Assembly (NCBI GenBank): GCA_027946365.1 | Contig: JAPEUQ010000013.1 | Location: 1,240,001 to 1,304,000 of the forward strand | Direction of reading: 5' to 3' | DNA from: Kalmusia sp. IMI 367209 | Lineage: Eukaryota; Ascomycota; Dothideomycetes; Pleosporales; Didymosphaeriaceae | DNA length: 64,000 bases | Shown here: positions 48,110-61,547 of the stretch, piece after piece | How positions within the stretch are numbered: the stretch's first letter is position 1 | Layout of the letters: each line of letters starts with the position of its first letter | The notes under the pieces: model-generated | Told to the model about the DNA's origin: nothing | The model's input: only the letters and a program-made list of their open reading frames with translations | Databases searched by the model: none | Translations under genes and position numbers: made by a program

Positions 48110-48761
48110 ATGTTGCTTCTATTAACCAGTCTCATTACGCTTGCTCCCGCGGTTCTATCCCATGGCATCATCACCACACCGCCCTCTCGCGCCATCGGCA
48201 GCGCCATAACCACCGCCTGCGGCCAAGGCATCACCTCCGCCATCAAAGCCGACAACACCTCCTATGTTGAGCAGCTTACCAAGATCGGCGCCAGCTCCGC
48301 GGCCTGCAATCTCTATCTCTGCAAGGGCCTCCAATTCGCTGACAACGCCGCCAACGTACAGACGTGGAAGGCCGGCGATGTCGTCCCTATCAAGATCTGG
48401 CTGCGTATCCCGCACGAGGGCATCGCGAACGTCAGTGTAGTCGAGACAAAGAGTAACAAGGTCTTGGGCGATTACTTGAAGCTGTGGACGAAGGGGTATG
48501 CGCCCGGGAAGACCGAGAAGGATGTCCCGATTGAGCAGAAGGAGTTCAGTGTTACGGTGCCGAGTGGGTTAGAGGCTGCTTGTGCCAATGCGGGCGATTG
48601 TGTAAGTCATAATGACTGTCATATGTTCTCTTGTTTGCTGATTTGGGGCACAGGTCCTTCAATGGTGGTGGCTCGGTACCGCCGCGAAACAGACTTACGA
48701 ATCTTGCGTCGACTTCAAGATTGCTGCGCCTGCATACCAGGAACGTGCTTTCATTGCTTGA
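48110..48761 (+). CDS. Lytic polysaccharide monooxygenase, AA16-like
   Basis: Exons 48110-48601 and 48654-48761 give 199 aa. The 52-nt intron has GTAAGT and CACAG borders and joins AGDC to VLQWWWLG. The signal peptide MLLLLTSLITLAPAVLS ends exactly before His18, which becomes the mature N-terminal His of the copper histidine brace. The second brace His is probably His102 in RIPHEG. Conserved stretches HGIITTPPSRA, ACNLYLCKGLQFADNAANVQ, AGDVVPIKIWLR and QTYESCVDFKI fit family AA16, which oxidises cellulose or related glucans. There is no carbohydrate-binding module or C-terminal anchor. Confidence 0.85.
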
Positions 48762-49217
48762 TACATAGACAACAGAGTAGACACGTGCGAACTCATGGCA
48801 AGCCACAGGTATCCAGCGTTAACTATAATCAATGCCACTGCTTTGCTTCATCGGGCGTACCACTAGCTCTCATTGTCTGCTGTTTTTCTTACCAAAAAGG
48901 AAAAAACTTGAAGTAAGATTTTCCATCTTGTGTATTTTCCCCGGGGATTGCCTCGGTCAGGTCCAATATATTTGAAGCCCAAGCGACGAATCGCACGCAT
49001 GCCGATCCGAGCGATGTACACGACCCTCATTTAAAGCAATTTACTCAACATCGTCCCACGCACACAATTCCAAATCACAGAAATGCAGGGGAATATGCGG
49101 CAAAAGCTTATCCCGACACCAGTACCCAGTCACCATCGACGGGCGATACAACACTGTTGTCCCTTGCGTGTGCTACCCAATGCAGACCCCCTGCGTTTCC
49201 CCTCTCTTCTCCCGATC
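48762..49217. other. Convergent intergenic spacer
   Basis: 456 bases between the LPMO and ABM-gene 3' ends; no supported gene. Confidence 0.6.
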
Positions 49218-49769
49218 TTAAACAGTATCATTGTACATGCTCGCCACGCTAGTGTCCCCCCTCGCATCCTCGTGATAATGCGCTCCCGCCGCACTCACAC
49301 TCGTATCCAGCTCCTCGAACCTCCTCAGGTCCATCGGTTTGTCTAGCAACGGATTGACATACGGATCGAATGTTTTCCAGTAGGGATTCTGCATTCACAC
49401 GTTAGAACAAATACCATCTTGCATATGCCCTTTCCGTTCATTGTGACAGGGGGCGTTCATACCTCAAGGTGATATTTCTGGCTCTACCAATGTCACGTGT
49501 CAGCATACTCTTTTCAATCCCTCACCACTATCCTCTCCCTCTCCAGTCTCGAAATAATCACGACTCGAGCATATACATACAGATTCTTTCAAATACCTCT
49601 CCACAATGGTAAATTTTCTTTTCTCCCCTACATCCTGCATCACGAACCAGCTCAGCGTCTCGTGATCTTTGCTGTACACCACGCTCGCTTCGACAAGCTT
49701 GGCTTTGAGCTTCGAGATGGACGCCTCATCATCTTTGGCATAGAGGTGCACGACGATTGTGTAGACCAT
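49218..49769 (-). CDS. Antibiotic-biosynthesis-monooxygenase (ABM) domain protein with 21-nt microexon
   Basis: Exons 49769-49581, 49493-49473 and 49388-49218 give 126 aa. The start MVYTIVVHLYAKDDEASISK, then LVEASVVYSKDHETLSWFVM and KFTIVERYLKE form the ferredoxin-like ABM fold of small dimeric monooxygenases. The middle exon is only 21 nt (SQKYHLE) and is needed to join ERYLKES to NPYWKTFDPY, the usual continuation. Introns are 87 and 84 nt. The C-terminus is an extension after MDLRRFEELDTS. Such proteins act on quinones or other small molecules; the substrate is unknown. Confidence 0.82.
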
Positions 49770-50503
49770 ATTGCCTCCTCCGGTCAAGGGCTTTGGAAAT
49801 GGACTATGGTGGTATGGGATAGGATGGGCGCGGGTAGGAGACAAGGACTAGAGACGGGAATGGACTAAGTACTCAATTACCAAGTGATAGTAGTAGGAAG
49901 ATAAAGCGGGGGGAATAACATATATACGAGAAGTTGGTTCAAAGGGTTGTGAGGGGTATGCACATTTTGGGGTCATTTTTTCTTCATCGTGCTAAGACCG
50001 TGACGTAACCTCACGGCAGCCCCGCAGCGTCTCCGCAAAGCACCACAAAAATAAGCAATCTTCAAGCCTACCTTACACTTGTACGTGTGCTAATGCTTGA
50101 CAGAAGCTTTTCAAGGTAAGCCCGTCCCTCGTGATATTCTAGAAGTCACTGTCAACCGAGCCTGAGCTTGAAAGGTCATACTTACATATGAATAATGAGC
50201 AACAAATGCACGATGTGACTAGTGAAACAACCAATGTACGCTCCGTTGCAATGACCAGATCAAATAAATCTATCTAGCCCTATTCTTTTGGAATTTCTAA
50301 CCCTAGGATCTGTCGTCGGAAACACATCGCGGCGTTACAAAAGCAAGCAAGGTCGCTCGATACTCAACTCCACCCAGAGAAAGAAAGCATTACATAATGA
50401 TATCCTGTACACCACCATCAATGCCGTAATAAACAGCCAGCCAATTAGGCACAAAAACGAGGAGGAAAATCCATATTTTACAGTCAGCCTGATGTAGAGC
50501 AGC
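49770..50503. other. Intergenic region downstream of ACC1
   Basis: About 730 bases between the ABM promoter and the ACC1 3' end; no supported gene. Confidence 0.55.
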
Positions 50504-53500
50504 TTACGCCCTATTCAGCATCCTCAGCACCTCCTCCTTTTCGCTCGTGGGCAGCGTAGAAAGCAGCGTCATCACACCCTTCAGTCCACCTTCTCTATCC
50601 TTACGCATAAGTTGCGCAACCTCTAGTGCGATGCCGTCCCGCTTAAGGAGCTCAACTCGGTCGTGCACGTTCTTCCTGTTTTCCTCATACCACACAGCGA
50701 CGCTCATATCGTCCTGATCGAATTTGGGAATGCCCGACCAAGCCTTTAGCATCTCGAGGCCCTTGGCGCGAGTGGTGCTGTCGGGCTTAGCGCCGTCCTG
50801 TGCAGGTGCCGCAGCAGCTGCTAACTTCTTGAGGATGTATTCCTCATTGAGTCTGCGGCGAAGACGCCAGTAGAAGAAGCGACGAGCGTTCTGCCACCGG
50901 AGGGATGAGCGAATGACGCCCTTAGCCTGCATACGGCCAGCGCGGTCGTGCAAATCGGCGAATTGATGAGCAATCTGGCTGTAGACGGGGAGTAGTAGCT
51001 GTTCGCGTTCGGTCATTTCGGCCTTGATGCCCCGGAGCTGGTCTTGAGGTGTAGCTGGGTCGTTCAGCTTGCGCTTGAGAGCACCGTATGTCGGATCGTT
51101 GCGAGCCATCGTCTCGAGCTGGCGTTCCTTGCGGTACTTGATACCCACGATACCTTCAGGCTCAAGAACACCGCCGCGCGAATCCTCATCAGCGTACATC
51201 TCCATGAATTGAGGGTTGATGGTTGGGTCAACAACGACCCAAGAACCACCACGGAGCTCGCCAAAGGGAGGAATGTAGACGAAGACGGGCTGCTCGTATT
51301 TGACTAGAGCGTCGACAATGTACGAGCCGTACTTGAGAACCTCGTTGTACATATCGCGCTGACCACCAGAGAAACCACGCCAGTTGGCAAGGATCATGAG
51401 CGGCAGCTGTTCACCATTGTTGAAATCCTTGATGGCTTGAGCAGTCTTGTAAGCGGAGTTGGGGTACCACACACCGCCAGCTTCCGACGTGACCTGTTCG
51501 ATCGAGTCTGGGTTGGCAGGATCGGCCGGTGTAACATTCTCGACCGAGCGAGTCTCAACACCAATGACACCAATCGGGATACCACCAAGACGAGCGCGAC
51601 CAACAACGACGGTCTTAGCCCAACCACCAAGAGCCTCTTCGAAGGAATCACGATCAAAAAGACCGGCCTGGAAGCCGTCCTCATCCTCTTTGCCTGCAAT
51701 CAGGTGCCTGACATCATAGGCAGATTTGCCAGGAGGATAGTAGGTAACATCACGGTCCCACTCATCAGCTGTCGGGGATACAGGGACCGGGTTGCCCTTC
51801 TTGTCGGGCACGTACGACAACCACTTGACGATCTTGGACACACCCTCGAAATCATCCTCGGCGGTCATATGAGAAACACCGTTCCTGTACATGATTTGAG
51901 TACCACCAAGCTGGAGGTTAGATGTGTAGACCTCACGGCCAAGCAGCTTGTTTATAGCCTGTGCACCAGTGAGAATAATCGGCTGGCCCTCAATTTGGAT
52001 GGCACGCTGGCCGAGGCGGACCAGGTAAGCACCGATACCTATAGGCTGTTAGTAATAATCGTGAATCGAAGGCGAATAAACATACCAACTGAACGGCAAG
52101 TGACCAAAGTGATGGTGAAAATATCCTCGTACGCCCTCGAGGTCTCACCCGCAATCAAACCAGATCCACGGAGAGATTCAACACCAAGACCGTCTTCTCG
52201 GCCAATGACGGTAGTGATCTTGTAGCGCTCTTCGCCATCGGCAACAACCTTTTCACAGATGACATCTTGGCGTTGGCCATCAATGAAAGCCTTGTACTTC
52301 TCCGGGGTTAGGTAGAGGTACTCGAATCCAGATTCAGGCTTGCTAGGGTCCTTCCACGCGACGGAGAAGTGGGGAATGAGCTCCTCAGCGAGACCAATGC
52401 GAGCACCAGAGTTGGCGGATAGGTAGATTCGAGGAATGCCAAGCTTACGAGCAAGCTCAGAGCACTTGTGGAAGAAATTGTCTTCCTGGGGTCCAAATGA
52501 ACCAATCTTGAAGGTAATATCGTTGGCAACGATGATAAATCGGCGGCCACGGGGATATTCTGGAGTCTTTGCCGTGACGATCCAGCCAACCATGCCGATG
52601 GTGTTGTTACCAGGTTCACGGTTTACCTCAGCCAAGTTATCGCTATCATCAAGCACCAACTCGTAATACTCAATGCAATCGCCCTTCTGAGGCTGCTTCT
52701 CGCGGAGGTGAGGGTGCTTCGCAACGGCAGCATGCCAACTGTTCTCGGTGGCTTGGCGGAAAAGCTCTGGGAAGTCGTAGACATACTGGGTACCCATAAG
52801 ATGTGCCTTGTAACGCTTCGGCTGAAGAGCTCCCTTGGTCGGATAGGGAGTGTTGACGGGCTGCAGGTGAAGGGCACCGATCTTAGTCGTTCCACCAACG
52901 CTATGGAATACCCATTTGCCCGCCTTCTCGGACTTGCGCTCAGCGTACATCTCCACGTTGATGACATAGCCGGAGGTGTTGGTAATGACAACCCTAAGAG
53001 GATAAGGTGTGCCAGTCGTAGGGTCGGTCACGATGATGCGGATCTCTGCACCGGTGACGCGCAGGCGCCAGAGACGGCGACCGAAACGATCTAAGAAGCC
53101 GCCGATGGCCTCCTCAATCTCGCTCAAGGCGAGCGGGAAGACATGAGAGAAGTTGATGAAAATATGATTCATGTCAGCTTGAGAAGTTCCGACGATCTCC
53201 AGAGCGTCGAGGATATCGGTCATCAACCTATCCGTCTCGGAGATCATGTACTCGGCGGTAGGAATGTCCTCCCGAAGGCGGCCAGATCGGACGACTGCCC
53301 TCAAGAAATAGCGTTTGTCGCTCTCGGCACCCTTACCCACAGCCTCGTAGATGTGGATGTTCCGATTCTCAGTGAAGACCGGCTTGATGTTGAACTTGGA
53401 GAGGCGCCCAAGCTCAAGCTGGAAAGCGAGGGCCGGTTCAACGTGACGAATGCTATCATCCTCGGCATAGTGGGGGCCACGGAAAGTGTAATACCCAGGG

Positions 53501-56500
53501 TAAGTCCCGTCCTTGTGACCACAGACAAATGTGAGACGTCGGATGCGACGTGTCAAGAGTTCATCTTTGTACTCTTTGACGATTGGCAGGATACGCTCCA
53601 TGATTTCCTTATCGTCAAAGCTCTCTACATCGCGGACCGCAACGTTCAAGACTCCAGTAAGCTCGTCGGGCGTCTGGTTGACACCTGTGCCTGAAGTGGG
53701 AGTACGCTTCAAGCTCAAGCTCTCTTTCAAGTTGACAGCGCTTTTCTTCGGGCCAAGAGCAGGGAAAATCTCGAGAGCCTTGCCGATCGATTCGTCGACA
53801 TCGTCCAAATACTCTACAGGAACGACTACACCCTTTCTGCTAGGCTCGCCCTCTACCTTTGAATTCAGGTAAGACAAGTCGGTAATGGAGTGAATGCGAG
53901 GAGGCCGCTCGAAGGCAGGAGTACTAGGCGTGCCAGGTTCCGAGGCCTCGACGGGCAGGCCAAACTCTTGCTCTCCAACCTTGCGAAGGATGAAGTCCCA
54001 TGACAGTAGATAAGGTTGGTCCCCTTCAGTGTGGTACTGAATGTCCTTGAGCTGGTAGGCGCGATAAGCGCGGCGAGTGTACACTTCCAGCGCAGCGAGA
54101 GCCACCCATGGATCCTGGTGGACGAAGAATTGAGGCAACACGTCGAAGACGGTATACCTAGAGTCGACAACTTCCTTGATAACCTCGAAGTTTGGCTCAC
54201 GGTGATCCCAGCCGCTCTCGCCATACCGCGATTCAACGACAGCAGATCGAAGAATGTGCTCCATCTGCGATGTGCGCTCCTCGAGGGAAGGCATAGCGCA
54301 TTGGATGAGCACTTCACGAGCCTTGAGGGAGACCTTGGCAGTCTGTCGGGATTCAAGCTCAGTGAGCTTCTTTAGGGCCTCCTTGAAGTACTTGGCGACG
54401 TTGCCTGCACCAGGTTTGTTGGGTCGGTAAAGGTCCAAGATCGCAATGAGGAGATTATTCTTGGCGTTGACCCTGGTGTGGGAGAGAACAGTATGTACGA
54501 CAGGAATGATGTTTCCACGGTTCTCATCACGAAGCTTGAGAATTACTTCCTCATCCCGGCCAGCACGGTTGGAGAACAAGTTCTCGACCGTCCAGTACTG
54601 CTCCAAAAGACGGATCATGACGCTGTACTCGTGTGCCTTGAGCCCGTCGGCATATCGGTCAATGATCTCGGTCAACGGTGACAGACCAGCCTTCAAGAGT
54701 TCTGCATCGTTCTTGGGTACATTCTCGTCCAAAAAGCGCTGGAAGGCCTTGGCAAGTTGCTTGGCAGGGAATTCAAGGCTTCGCTTGTGGGCGCGCTCAA
54801 CAACTTCGGACAAGGTAGTGTCAAGTTTTTGAGGCATGCGAGAGTGCAGAGCGGACGCCTGTGCGTTCCACTCGCCATAGGGAAGCTCGGAGTCGCGGAG
54901 AACGTCTACGAGCTCCTTGAGCGTGCTCTGCATAATGACTTGGTTGTCGAACCCCTGGAGAATATGGGTAACAACACCAAACAGATAAGCGAACCTCTGC
55001 GGCGGCTTGTTACCCATGACTTGCGGCGGACCAAGGTCGGGTAGCAGTCCCACGAAAGGCTGAGCCGACTTGACTTTGGAAGGGTCATCTAAAGCAAGTA
55101 TACCAAGGATGTCACCAGCTTCGAGGGTAGCTCCCGGCTGCTTGATAAGGCTGACAATACCGTCCTCCTGAGCAATGAGTGGCATGTACATCTTCATGAC
55201 CTCGACCTCGGCAAAAGGCTGGCCCTTCTTGATGTGGTCGCCGTTCTCCACGGAGAACTTGACGAGCTTACCAGGAGACGGCGTGCGAAGCTGAGTAGGA
55301 TCGTTCTCTTGTTCCAAAAGAGCAGTCTTGCCATCGACGGAGACACGGGTTGCGCCGACCTCCTCCTTCCAATACACGCTGTGTGACTTTCCGCTAAGCA
55401 AGACGAGAAGACCTCCGTCAGCGAGCGCCCTCACGCCCACGGAACATTTGGAACCGTTGATGAAGAGAGTGAAGCTATCAATGCTGGATCGGGTGGCGGT
55501 GAACTTGTACCGGTAGCCCTCATAGATGAAGTCTATGGGAAAGACGGTCTTGAGAACGTCTTTGGAAGGAACCTGACCCTTTTCTAAGCTGGTCTTATAT
55601 TCGGTAATGCAAGCTTCGCTCGCGACATGAGCCTTGGTGACGGCGCCGCAAATGACGGCGATCATAGGGTCAGGTCGTTCGGCCGTGAGCCTCTTAGAGA
55701 TGAGCTCGTCCAGCCAACCAGTTGTGATGGTGTTGTCTTCAAAAGCGGGGGTCTCGAGTAGCTTGATCAGGTATTCGACAGTGGTTTTGAAGTCACCACG
55801 AATGCTCAATTCCTTAAGCGCAACGACCATGTGCTTCCGTGACGCTTGTCGATTCTCGCCATAAGCGAAAATGTGACCGAATTGCGAGTCGGAGAAGCTG
55901 TGAATACCACCAGCGGAACTGACGGAGAAGTAACCCCAAACGTTGGAGCTACTCCTGAAATTTAAATCGTGCATAGTACCGCCAGATGGCTTGAAGCCCT
56001 CATCGGGATCTTCTGAGGTGATACGGCACGCAGTGCAATGGCCTTTGGGAGTCGGCCGTCGCTGCTTCTGCACACTGCCCTCCTTGTCGAAGTCGAAGTC
56101 GAGCGGAGTGCTGGTATGGGGATCAGCGCCGTAGAGCAGACGGATGTCGCGGACCCGGTGAAGTGGGAGACCCATGGCAATCTGGAGTTGCGCGGCGGGA
56201 AGGTTAACGCCGGTGACCATCTCAGTCGTAGGATGCTCGACCTGGAGACGAGGGTTCAGCTCGAGGAAGTAGAATTTGTCATCAGCATGCGAGTAGAGGT
56301 ATTCGACGGTACCGGCGGAGACGTAGCCGACGAGCTTGCCGAGGGATACCGCAGCCTTCTCCATCTCGTGGAAAGTCTTGGGCGTAGCAACCGTCACGGG
56401 CGCTTCTTCGATGATTTTCTGGTGTCGCCGCTGGACGGAACAGTCACGACCGAAGAGCGAGATGTTGTTGCCGTACTGATCGGCGAGCAGCTGCACTTCC

Positions 56501-57589
56501 AGATGCCGCGCAGTGCCTGCAAGCTTCATGATGAAAATGGGAGAACCGGGAATTTCCGATGCCGCAGCCTTGTAGAGCTGGATGAAGTCTTCCTCGCGCT
56601 CGACCTTTCGGATACCCTTGCCACCACCACCTTCCGAAGCCTTCACCATGACGGGGAAGCCAATCCGCCTGGCCGCCTCAAGACCCTCTTCAGGCGTCTT
56701 TGTGCAGCCCTTGTCGTAAATGTGGTCCTCGACAGTGACAATGCCCTTGTCGTCGACGACGACTTGGTCCACGCCCTCTCCCGACCACGGAATACACGGC
56801 ACCTTGGCGTGCTGTGCGACGATTGTGGACGAGATCTTGTCTCCCAACGACCGCATTGCGGATCCCGGGGGACCAATGAAGACAATCTTCTTCGGTGAGG
56901 CAGCGAGCGATTCGGGTAGTTTGGGGTTCTCGGAGGCGTGGCCCCTAGACAGCAGGTCAGAATTCGGCCAAAATCAATTGGAATGAAATACGATACGTAC
57001 CAGCCCGCCCACACGGCGTGAACGTTCATACGCTCAGCAATATCGACAATGAGCTCGACATTGGCGTAGTTGTTGTTGTTTGTGCCTCCGGGCACCTGCT
57101 TCCGTTAGGCACCCCTCTCTCGGAGACTCTTTTTTTTCCTTTTGGCCACGCACCTCGACGTACTGGTCCGCCATGCGGATGTACTCAGCGTTCGCCTGGA
57201 GATCCTCAGGCGTCGCCATGACTGTGAACTGGATCGCCCGCTCATCGCCGAAGGTCTCATACGCCCATTTCCGCACGGAGCGAATTTCCTTGACTGCGGC
57301 GATACCGTTGTTCGCAATAAGGACCTGCACACACACACACGCGCCGAATGTCAGCCTCCTGCACTCGCATTGTCTCCCGCCGAGCTTAACGGGCCCTAGA
57401 CGTGTGGCTTACATTTGTGATGACGGTGTGGCCGTCGTGGGCAGCCACGAAGTCCTTCACCTTGCCGGGCGCGGCTGCACCGAGGTGGTTCCCGCCGATG
57501 AAGTGTGGTGCGAGGTTGTATCGTGCGGCCGACGAGCTCGGGGCACCGTTGGCATTGCCATTGGCGCCATTCTGGTGAGCTCCGGCCAT
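50504..57589 (-). CDS. ACC1: Acetyl-CoA carboxylase
   Basis: Five exons, 57589-57413, 57324-57154, 57095-57001, 56944-52086 and 52038-50504, give 2278 aa in an unbroken frame. The biotin carboxylase part starts with [20 protein letters not shown] and includes the ATP-grasp loop GGGGKGIR. The biotin carrier has EVMKMYMPL, with the biotinylated Lys near residue 730. The large central region and the carboxyltransferase follow, with [34 protein letters not shown] and, at the end, [13 protein letters not shown] and the [17 protein letters not shown] segment. This cytosolic enzyme makes malonyl-CoA for fatty acid synthesis. Introns are 88, 58, 56 and 47 nt; the first ends next to a TG repeat. Length is normal for fungi. 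Confidence 0.98.
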
Positions 57590-57914
57590 GGTGGGTGAGG
57601 TGGGGGGAAACGCCCGAGCAGGGACTGCAGTGGAGGGCGGAGGGCGGAGGTCGGAGGAGGTGGGAGCGGGACAAATTTATACGAAGGATCCGGCGAGTTT
57701 GTCGTCGGGGCCTTTCTGGCTGGTTGGCCGCTGCTCCCAGGCCAATTGCACGCTGTGCAGTGAGATGCAGGTATGGCAGAAGCAGCCGGTGGGAGATGCC
57801 GGGCAAGAGTGGTAATTAGTAGAGCAGCTGTGCACGCTGGGCCTGTGCATCCAAAAAGTGTAGCTGCGGAGCTGCCTCGCTGCGCAGCAACAAGCACCCA
57901 AGGCGGGGAATGAA

Positions 57915-57960
<46 letters not shown>

Positions 57961-59751
57961 GCAGGGTATCGCGGGTATCAAGGCAGCAAGGGCAGCAGGA
58001 GGAAGGGAAGGGTGACACGGCGGGCGTGGGCGGTCTAGTTAATAAAATTCTCCCCTCGACGGGCCTCCCCCCCAAGCTCGCCCCGAGCTGTTGAGCTGAG
58101 GCCACGCCCCGAGCATCGTCAACGCTGCCGAAGCGGGCTAAGCACCACTGGCAGCCACTCCCAAGGGCTCCCCAGGGCTCCAAACACGCCCCTGGCCTCG
58201 CCGAGCGCCCCGTGCAGCGCCGGCAGCGACCACGCACTAGAGCGACGGCCGGAACCCGAGGGCTGCCTCTGGCTTCTCATTGCAGACGCAGCGCAGCCTC
58301 TGCGGCTCTCGCAGCAACAGCAGCAGCAGCAGCGCAGCGCGTCTCTGCCTCTCGACGTCGTCTGGGGTGCAGCATCCGAGGCCCTGGGCGGCCGGCCGCA
58401 GGCGTGGGCGTGGCGGGCGACGACGGTGAATGTTGAGGCGCCTCCCGTAGAAAGTCGGAGCGCACACTCGGCCAACACGCCCATCGTTGAGCGCACCGCC
58501 GGCACCGCGACCTGGTTTTAGACAGGCAGATGGACATTCGTCCACCATAAACACCCGCTAGCCGCTGTCGTCGTCCCGTCCACGCCCGCCTGCTCTGTTC
58601 TTTGCTCCAGTCTTCCGAGCTCCAGCATGAGCCCAGCGCATCCAACACTCCACCAACACGGCTACTGCACTGCCCTAACATCTCACCTACCGGCGCCCCC
58701 TTCCCTCTACGGCTCCGATCATTCGCGCTCGCCTCAGACGTCTGACCAGCTCGTTCTCCTCCCCCCCCGCGAGCATTCAAGTCCCAAGCGAGCCGGCTCT
58801 CCGCCCACAATGCTACGGAGTCCGATCCGCGACAACTGCCAGCCTGCCCAATCTTCGCCCGTCTGCCCGTCATGCTGCAGGATCGCTGCCAAAAGTGTCC
58901 TTCTGTCAGAAAACGTAGTTTCAGCAGAGCCAATCTCGGCAACTGCTTGCCCTTTCGCCGATCCTGTCGCCGCTGGCTTCGCCGATCCACCCCCTTTTAC
59001 ATTCCTCGTTCAAGAAGATTGCTTTGCAATTTTGGTTGATATCTGCACTCCAATCTACACATACGTATGCCTGCCGCGTGCTCCGATCTGGATGATTAAG
59101 CCGCATGGTTCCGAACGCACCGATTTCCAGGGCCGCGGGTAGATCCATAGCTCCATGCAAAAATCGTACGATGCTTGCCGCTGACACCTTCAACACCACG
59201 GGCCCGTGCATCGCCCTATCCTGAACCTCGAAACGGCCTAGTCGGCCGCATCGGGCTCGTCGGTTGTCAGAAAAGTACACGCGGCATCACCGTACATGGC
59301 GCGTAGCGTCCGCCCACTGCATCTGCCCGCTTTGGAACATGATCATCGACGAGAACCACGCGCACGCTGCAAGCATGGAATTTGATCTCACTTTGTCATT
59401 GTCGCGCCTGCCTATCTAACCAATCGCCATCGCTAACCCGGGTATCCTCTCCCCAGAACAAAAGAAATAGCAAAGTATGTGAACGAGATAAGAATGGCTG
59501 TCCCCGAGAAGCTTGTTGTCGCACGCTCGAGCATTGGCCGCCCCCATCCCATATGTGCAATGTCGTCCAATAGAGCGCCCCATCAACGGTCCCACGCCAG
59601 TGAAGCTAATGTTCGTCATCCTCCTTGCAGAGCCCCCAACTCCAACCCAATGCCAGACATCGTGAAATAGTATTGCCCGTCGCCGAATCATATACCGAGA
59701 AAGTAATGCGTAGATGCTAGATGCAGAAACCCAGCAAGCGACTGCTCACAC
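57590..59751. other. GC-rich ACC1 upstream region with simple repeats
   Basis: About 2.2 kb. An AG dinucleotide run of about 17 units lies at 57923-57956 (CT on the ACC1 strand), 334 bases before the ACC1 start. A CAG run lies at about 58311-58333. Long frames here, such as 58277-58990, are Arg/Ser-rich and GC-driven with no domains. Confidence 0.6.
57923..57956. repeat. (AG)17 dinucleotide microsatellite
   Basis: A near-perfect AG run; on the ACC1 coding strand it is a CT tract in the promoter or leader. Confidence 0.9.
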
Positions 59752-61547
59752 CTAGAAGCTCTCCTCCACTTGGCTCATCTTGCGCGGCCTCGCAGGCGGA
59801 CCCATGCCATGTTCACCTAGACCAGAGCTTGTTCTCCGCCCTGCGCTCTGCCGTCGTGGGAGGCCACTCGGGGTGGGGATGCCCGACCTGTCTATTGACA
59901 TGCGGCGGGCCACAGGCGTGGCGGAACTGCTACCGTCGCTATGCGTGTCTGTGTCGTCCCTTAATGCCGTCGACAAAGACACTGAATGGGAGTGACCATG
60001 CCCGCCCGACTGTCCACTCATCGAGCTCCGTGGGCGTGGAATTCGCCCCTCCACCCCGCTGATGGACGAAGTTGCGTAGTGTCCCAATGGTGTCCGCGTA
60101 CTGCTCCTGCTTCCTGGTCTTTGGGACGCTACCGAGGCCCGGCTGCTCGGGCGGCTGCTGCTGGGCTCGCGCGACATCCCGAAAGACAGTCGGCTCACAC
60201 CAGATTCGCCGCCCGCGTTCATGGCTGAGGAAGTGGAAGCCTGTGAAGTTCGCTTGCTGCTTCTCCTTACTGTCACCGTGTTCGGTATGTGATGTCCAAG
60301 GGCACTTCCGTTTCGCGGACTGGCACGAGGAGGAGTGTGGGTCGGCGCCGGCAGTCTCGACCTCACGTTGTGAACGCGCTCTTCAAGCTTCTGCATGTTC
60401 CCTATTAGATTTCGAATCTGGTACAAGGAGCCAGACCTCGGGAGACCACCAGCTGATACCTTCCCTCCCACACTTGGTCTGGCGCCCTTTGACGCCGGGG
60501 CAATTGTTCGAATAGAAGGCGTAGCCCGACCACTGGGGGTGGCTGCACTCTTTGCCGAAACTGGAATGCTTGGGCCTCGAGAGTGTCGTGGCGGTCGTGA
60601 GGAATACAATCCTGGCCGGGGCGTAGCAGAAGGGTCCAGTGCAATGGAACCTTTCCGAGTAGGCATAGGCGTTGAAGGCACAGGCTTCGAGGCAATAGAG
60701 GCCTCTGACAGTGGCGGCGAGGGTGGGGTAACATCGGGGCGCAGGGACTCGGTCTTCGAGTGAGGTGGCGTGGAGGCGGTGGTTGGAGACGAGAGCGTTG
60801 TTGCCGACGTGGACGTTTCTGAGACAGGTGAGCGAGGGCGCAATGAATCGCCTGCAAGCAGATTCGAAGTCTTGCGTTGGTGGTGCCTTTCAATGGTCTC
60901 CTCGGCAATGCGCAGCTTCTCCTGTACTATCTCGGCCTCGATACGCAGATCAGACAGCTCGTCCCGCAGACGTTGGTTCTCGATTCTCAGATTTTCGCGT
61001 TCCTGCTCGCCGATCTTGATCTCCTCATCCAGCATGACCGTCCTCTCTATAGCCACGTTGTACTTGGACTCCAGGTCCTCGAGCGACGACGTTTGGTTGC
61101 GGCCCTGACGCTCGAGGTCGTCGTTCTGAACTTCAGTGTCCCGCAGCTGCAGCTGTAGCGATCGCTGTGACTCGCGGAGGCCCGTAATCTCCTTCTGGAG
61201 CGTGTTTTGCGCATTATTGGCTTCCGCTTTGCTTTGCTTGTATTTTGTCTACGCCCAAATGTCAATAGCTGTTGTCAAGTAGCTCACATGTTCAGGGGGA
61301 CTTGGCGGCGTACCTTCCACTCCTCGACTTCAAAGCCGAGCCCCTCCACTCTCTCCTTTAATTTGCGCTCGCGCTTCTCGCTCTCCTCGATATCCTTCTC
61401 GAGCTCGGCCTCCAGTTCTTTGCTGGAGGCCTGGAACTCCTGTAACTCGACTTCGAGAGACTCGTACTGCGTCTTGTAGTAACTCAGCTCCTCATCGGTG
61501 CTACTCCACTCGCCACGCGGGGGGGAGGAGGGCGTGTCGTCTGCCAT
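59752..61547 (-). CDS. nudE: Nuclear distribution protein NudE-like (dynein/Lis1 regulator)
   Basis: Exons 61547-61314 and 61248-59752 give 576 aa. The 65-nt intron has GTACGC and CGTAG borders. Residues about 18-190 are one long coiled coil: [20 protein letters not shown], then [19 protein letters not shown], and [19 protein letters not shown]. This is the NudE/RO11 arrangement, in which the N-terminal coil binds Lis1 (NudF) and dynein. The rest is disordered and Ser/Pro/Arg-rich, with a short conserved [20 protein letters not shown] helix in the middle that fits the family. The protein supports dynein-driven nuclear migration in hyphae. Confidence 0.9.

Noticed and set aside
58277..58990. 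237-codon minus-strand frame
   Set aside because: Arg/Ser-rich product of GC-rich DNA upstream of ACC1, with no domain.
58627..59142. 171-codon plus-strand frame
   Set aside because: Low-complexity start and no family; same GC-rich intergenic DNA.
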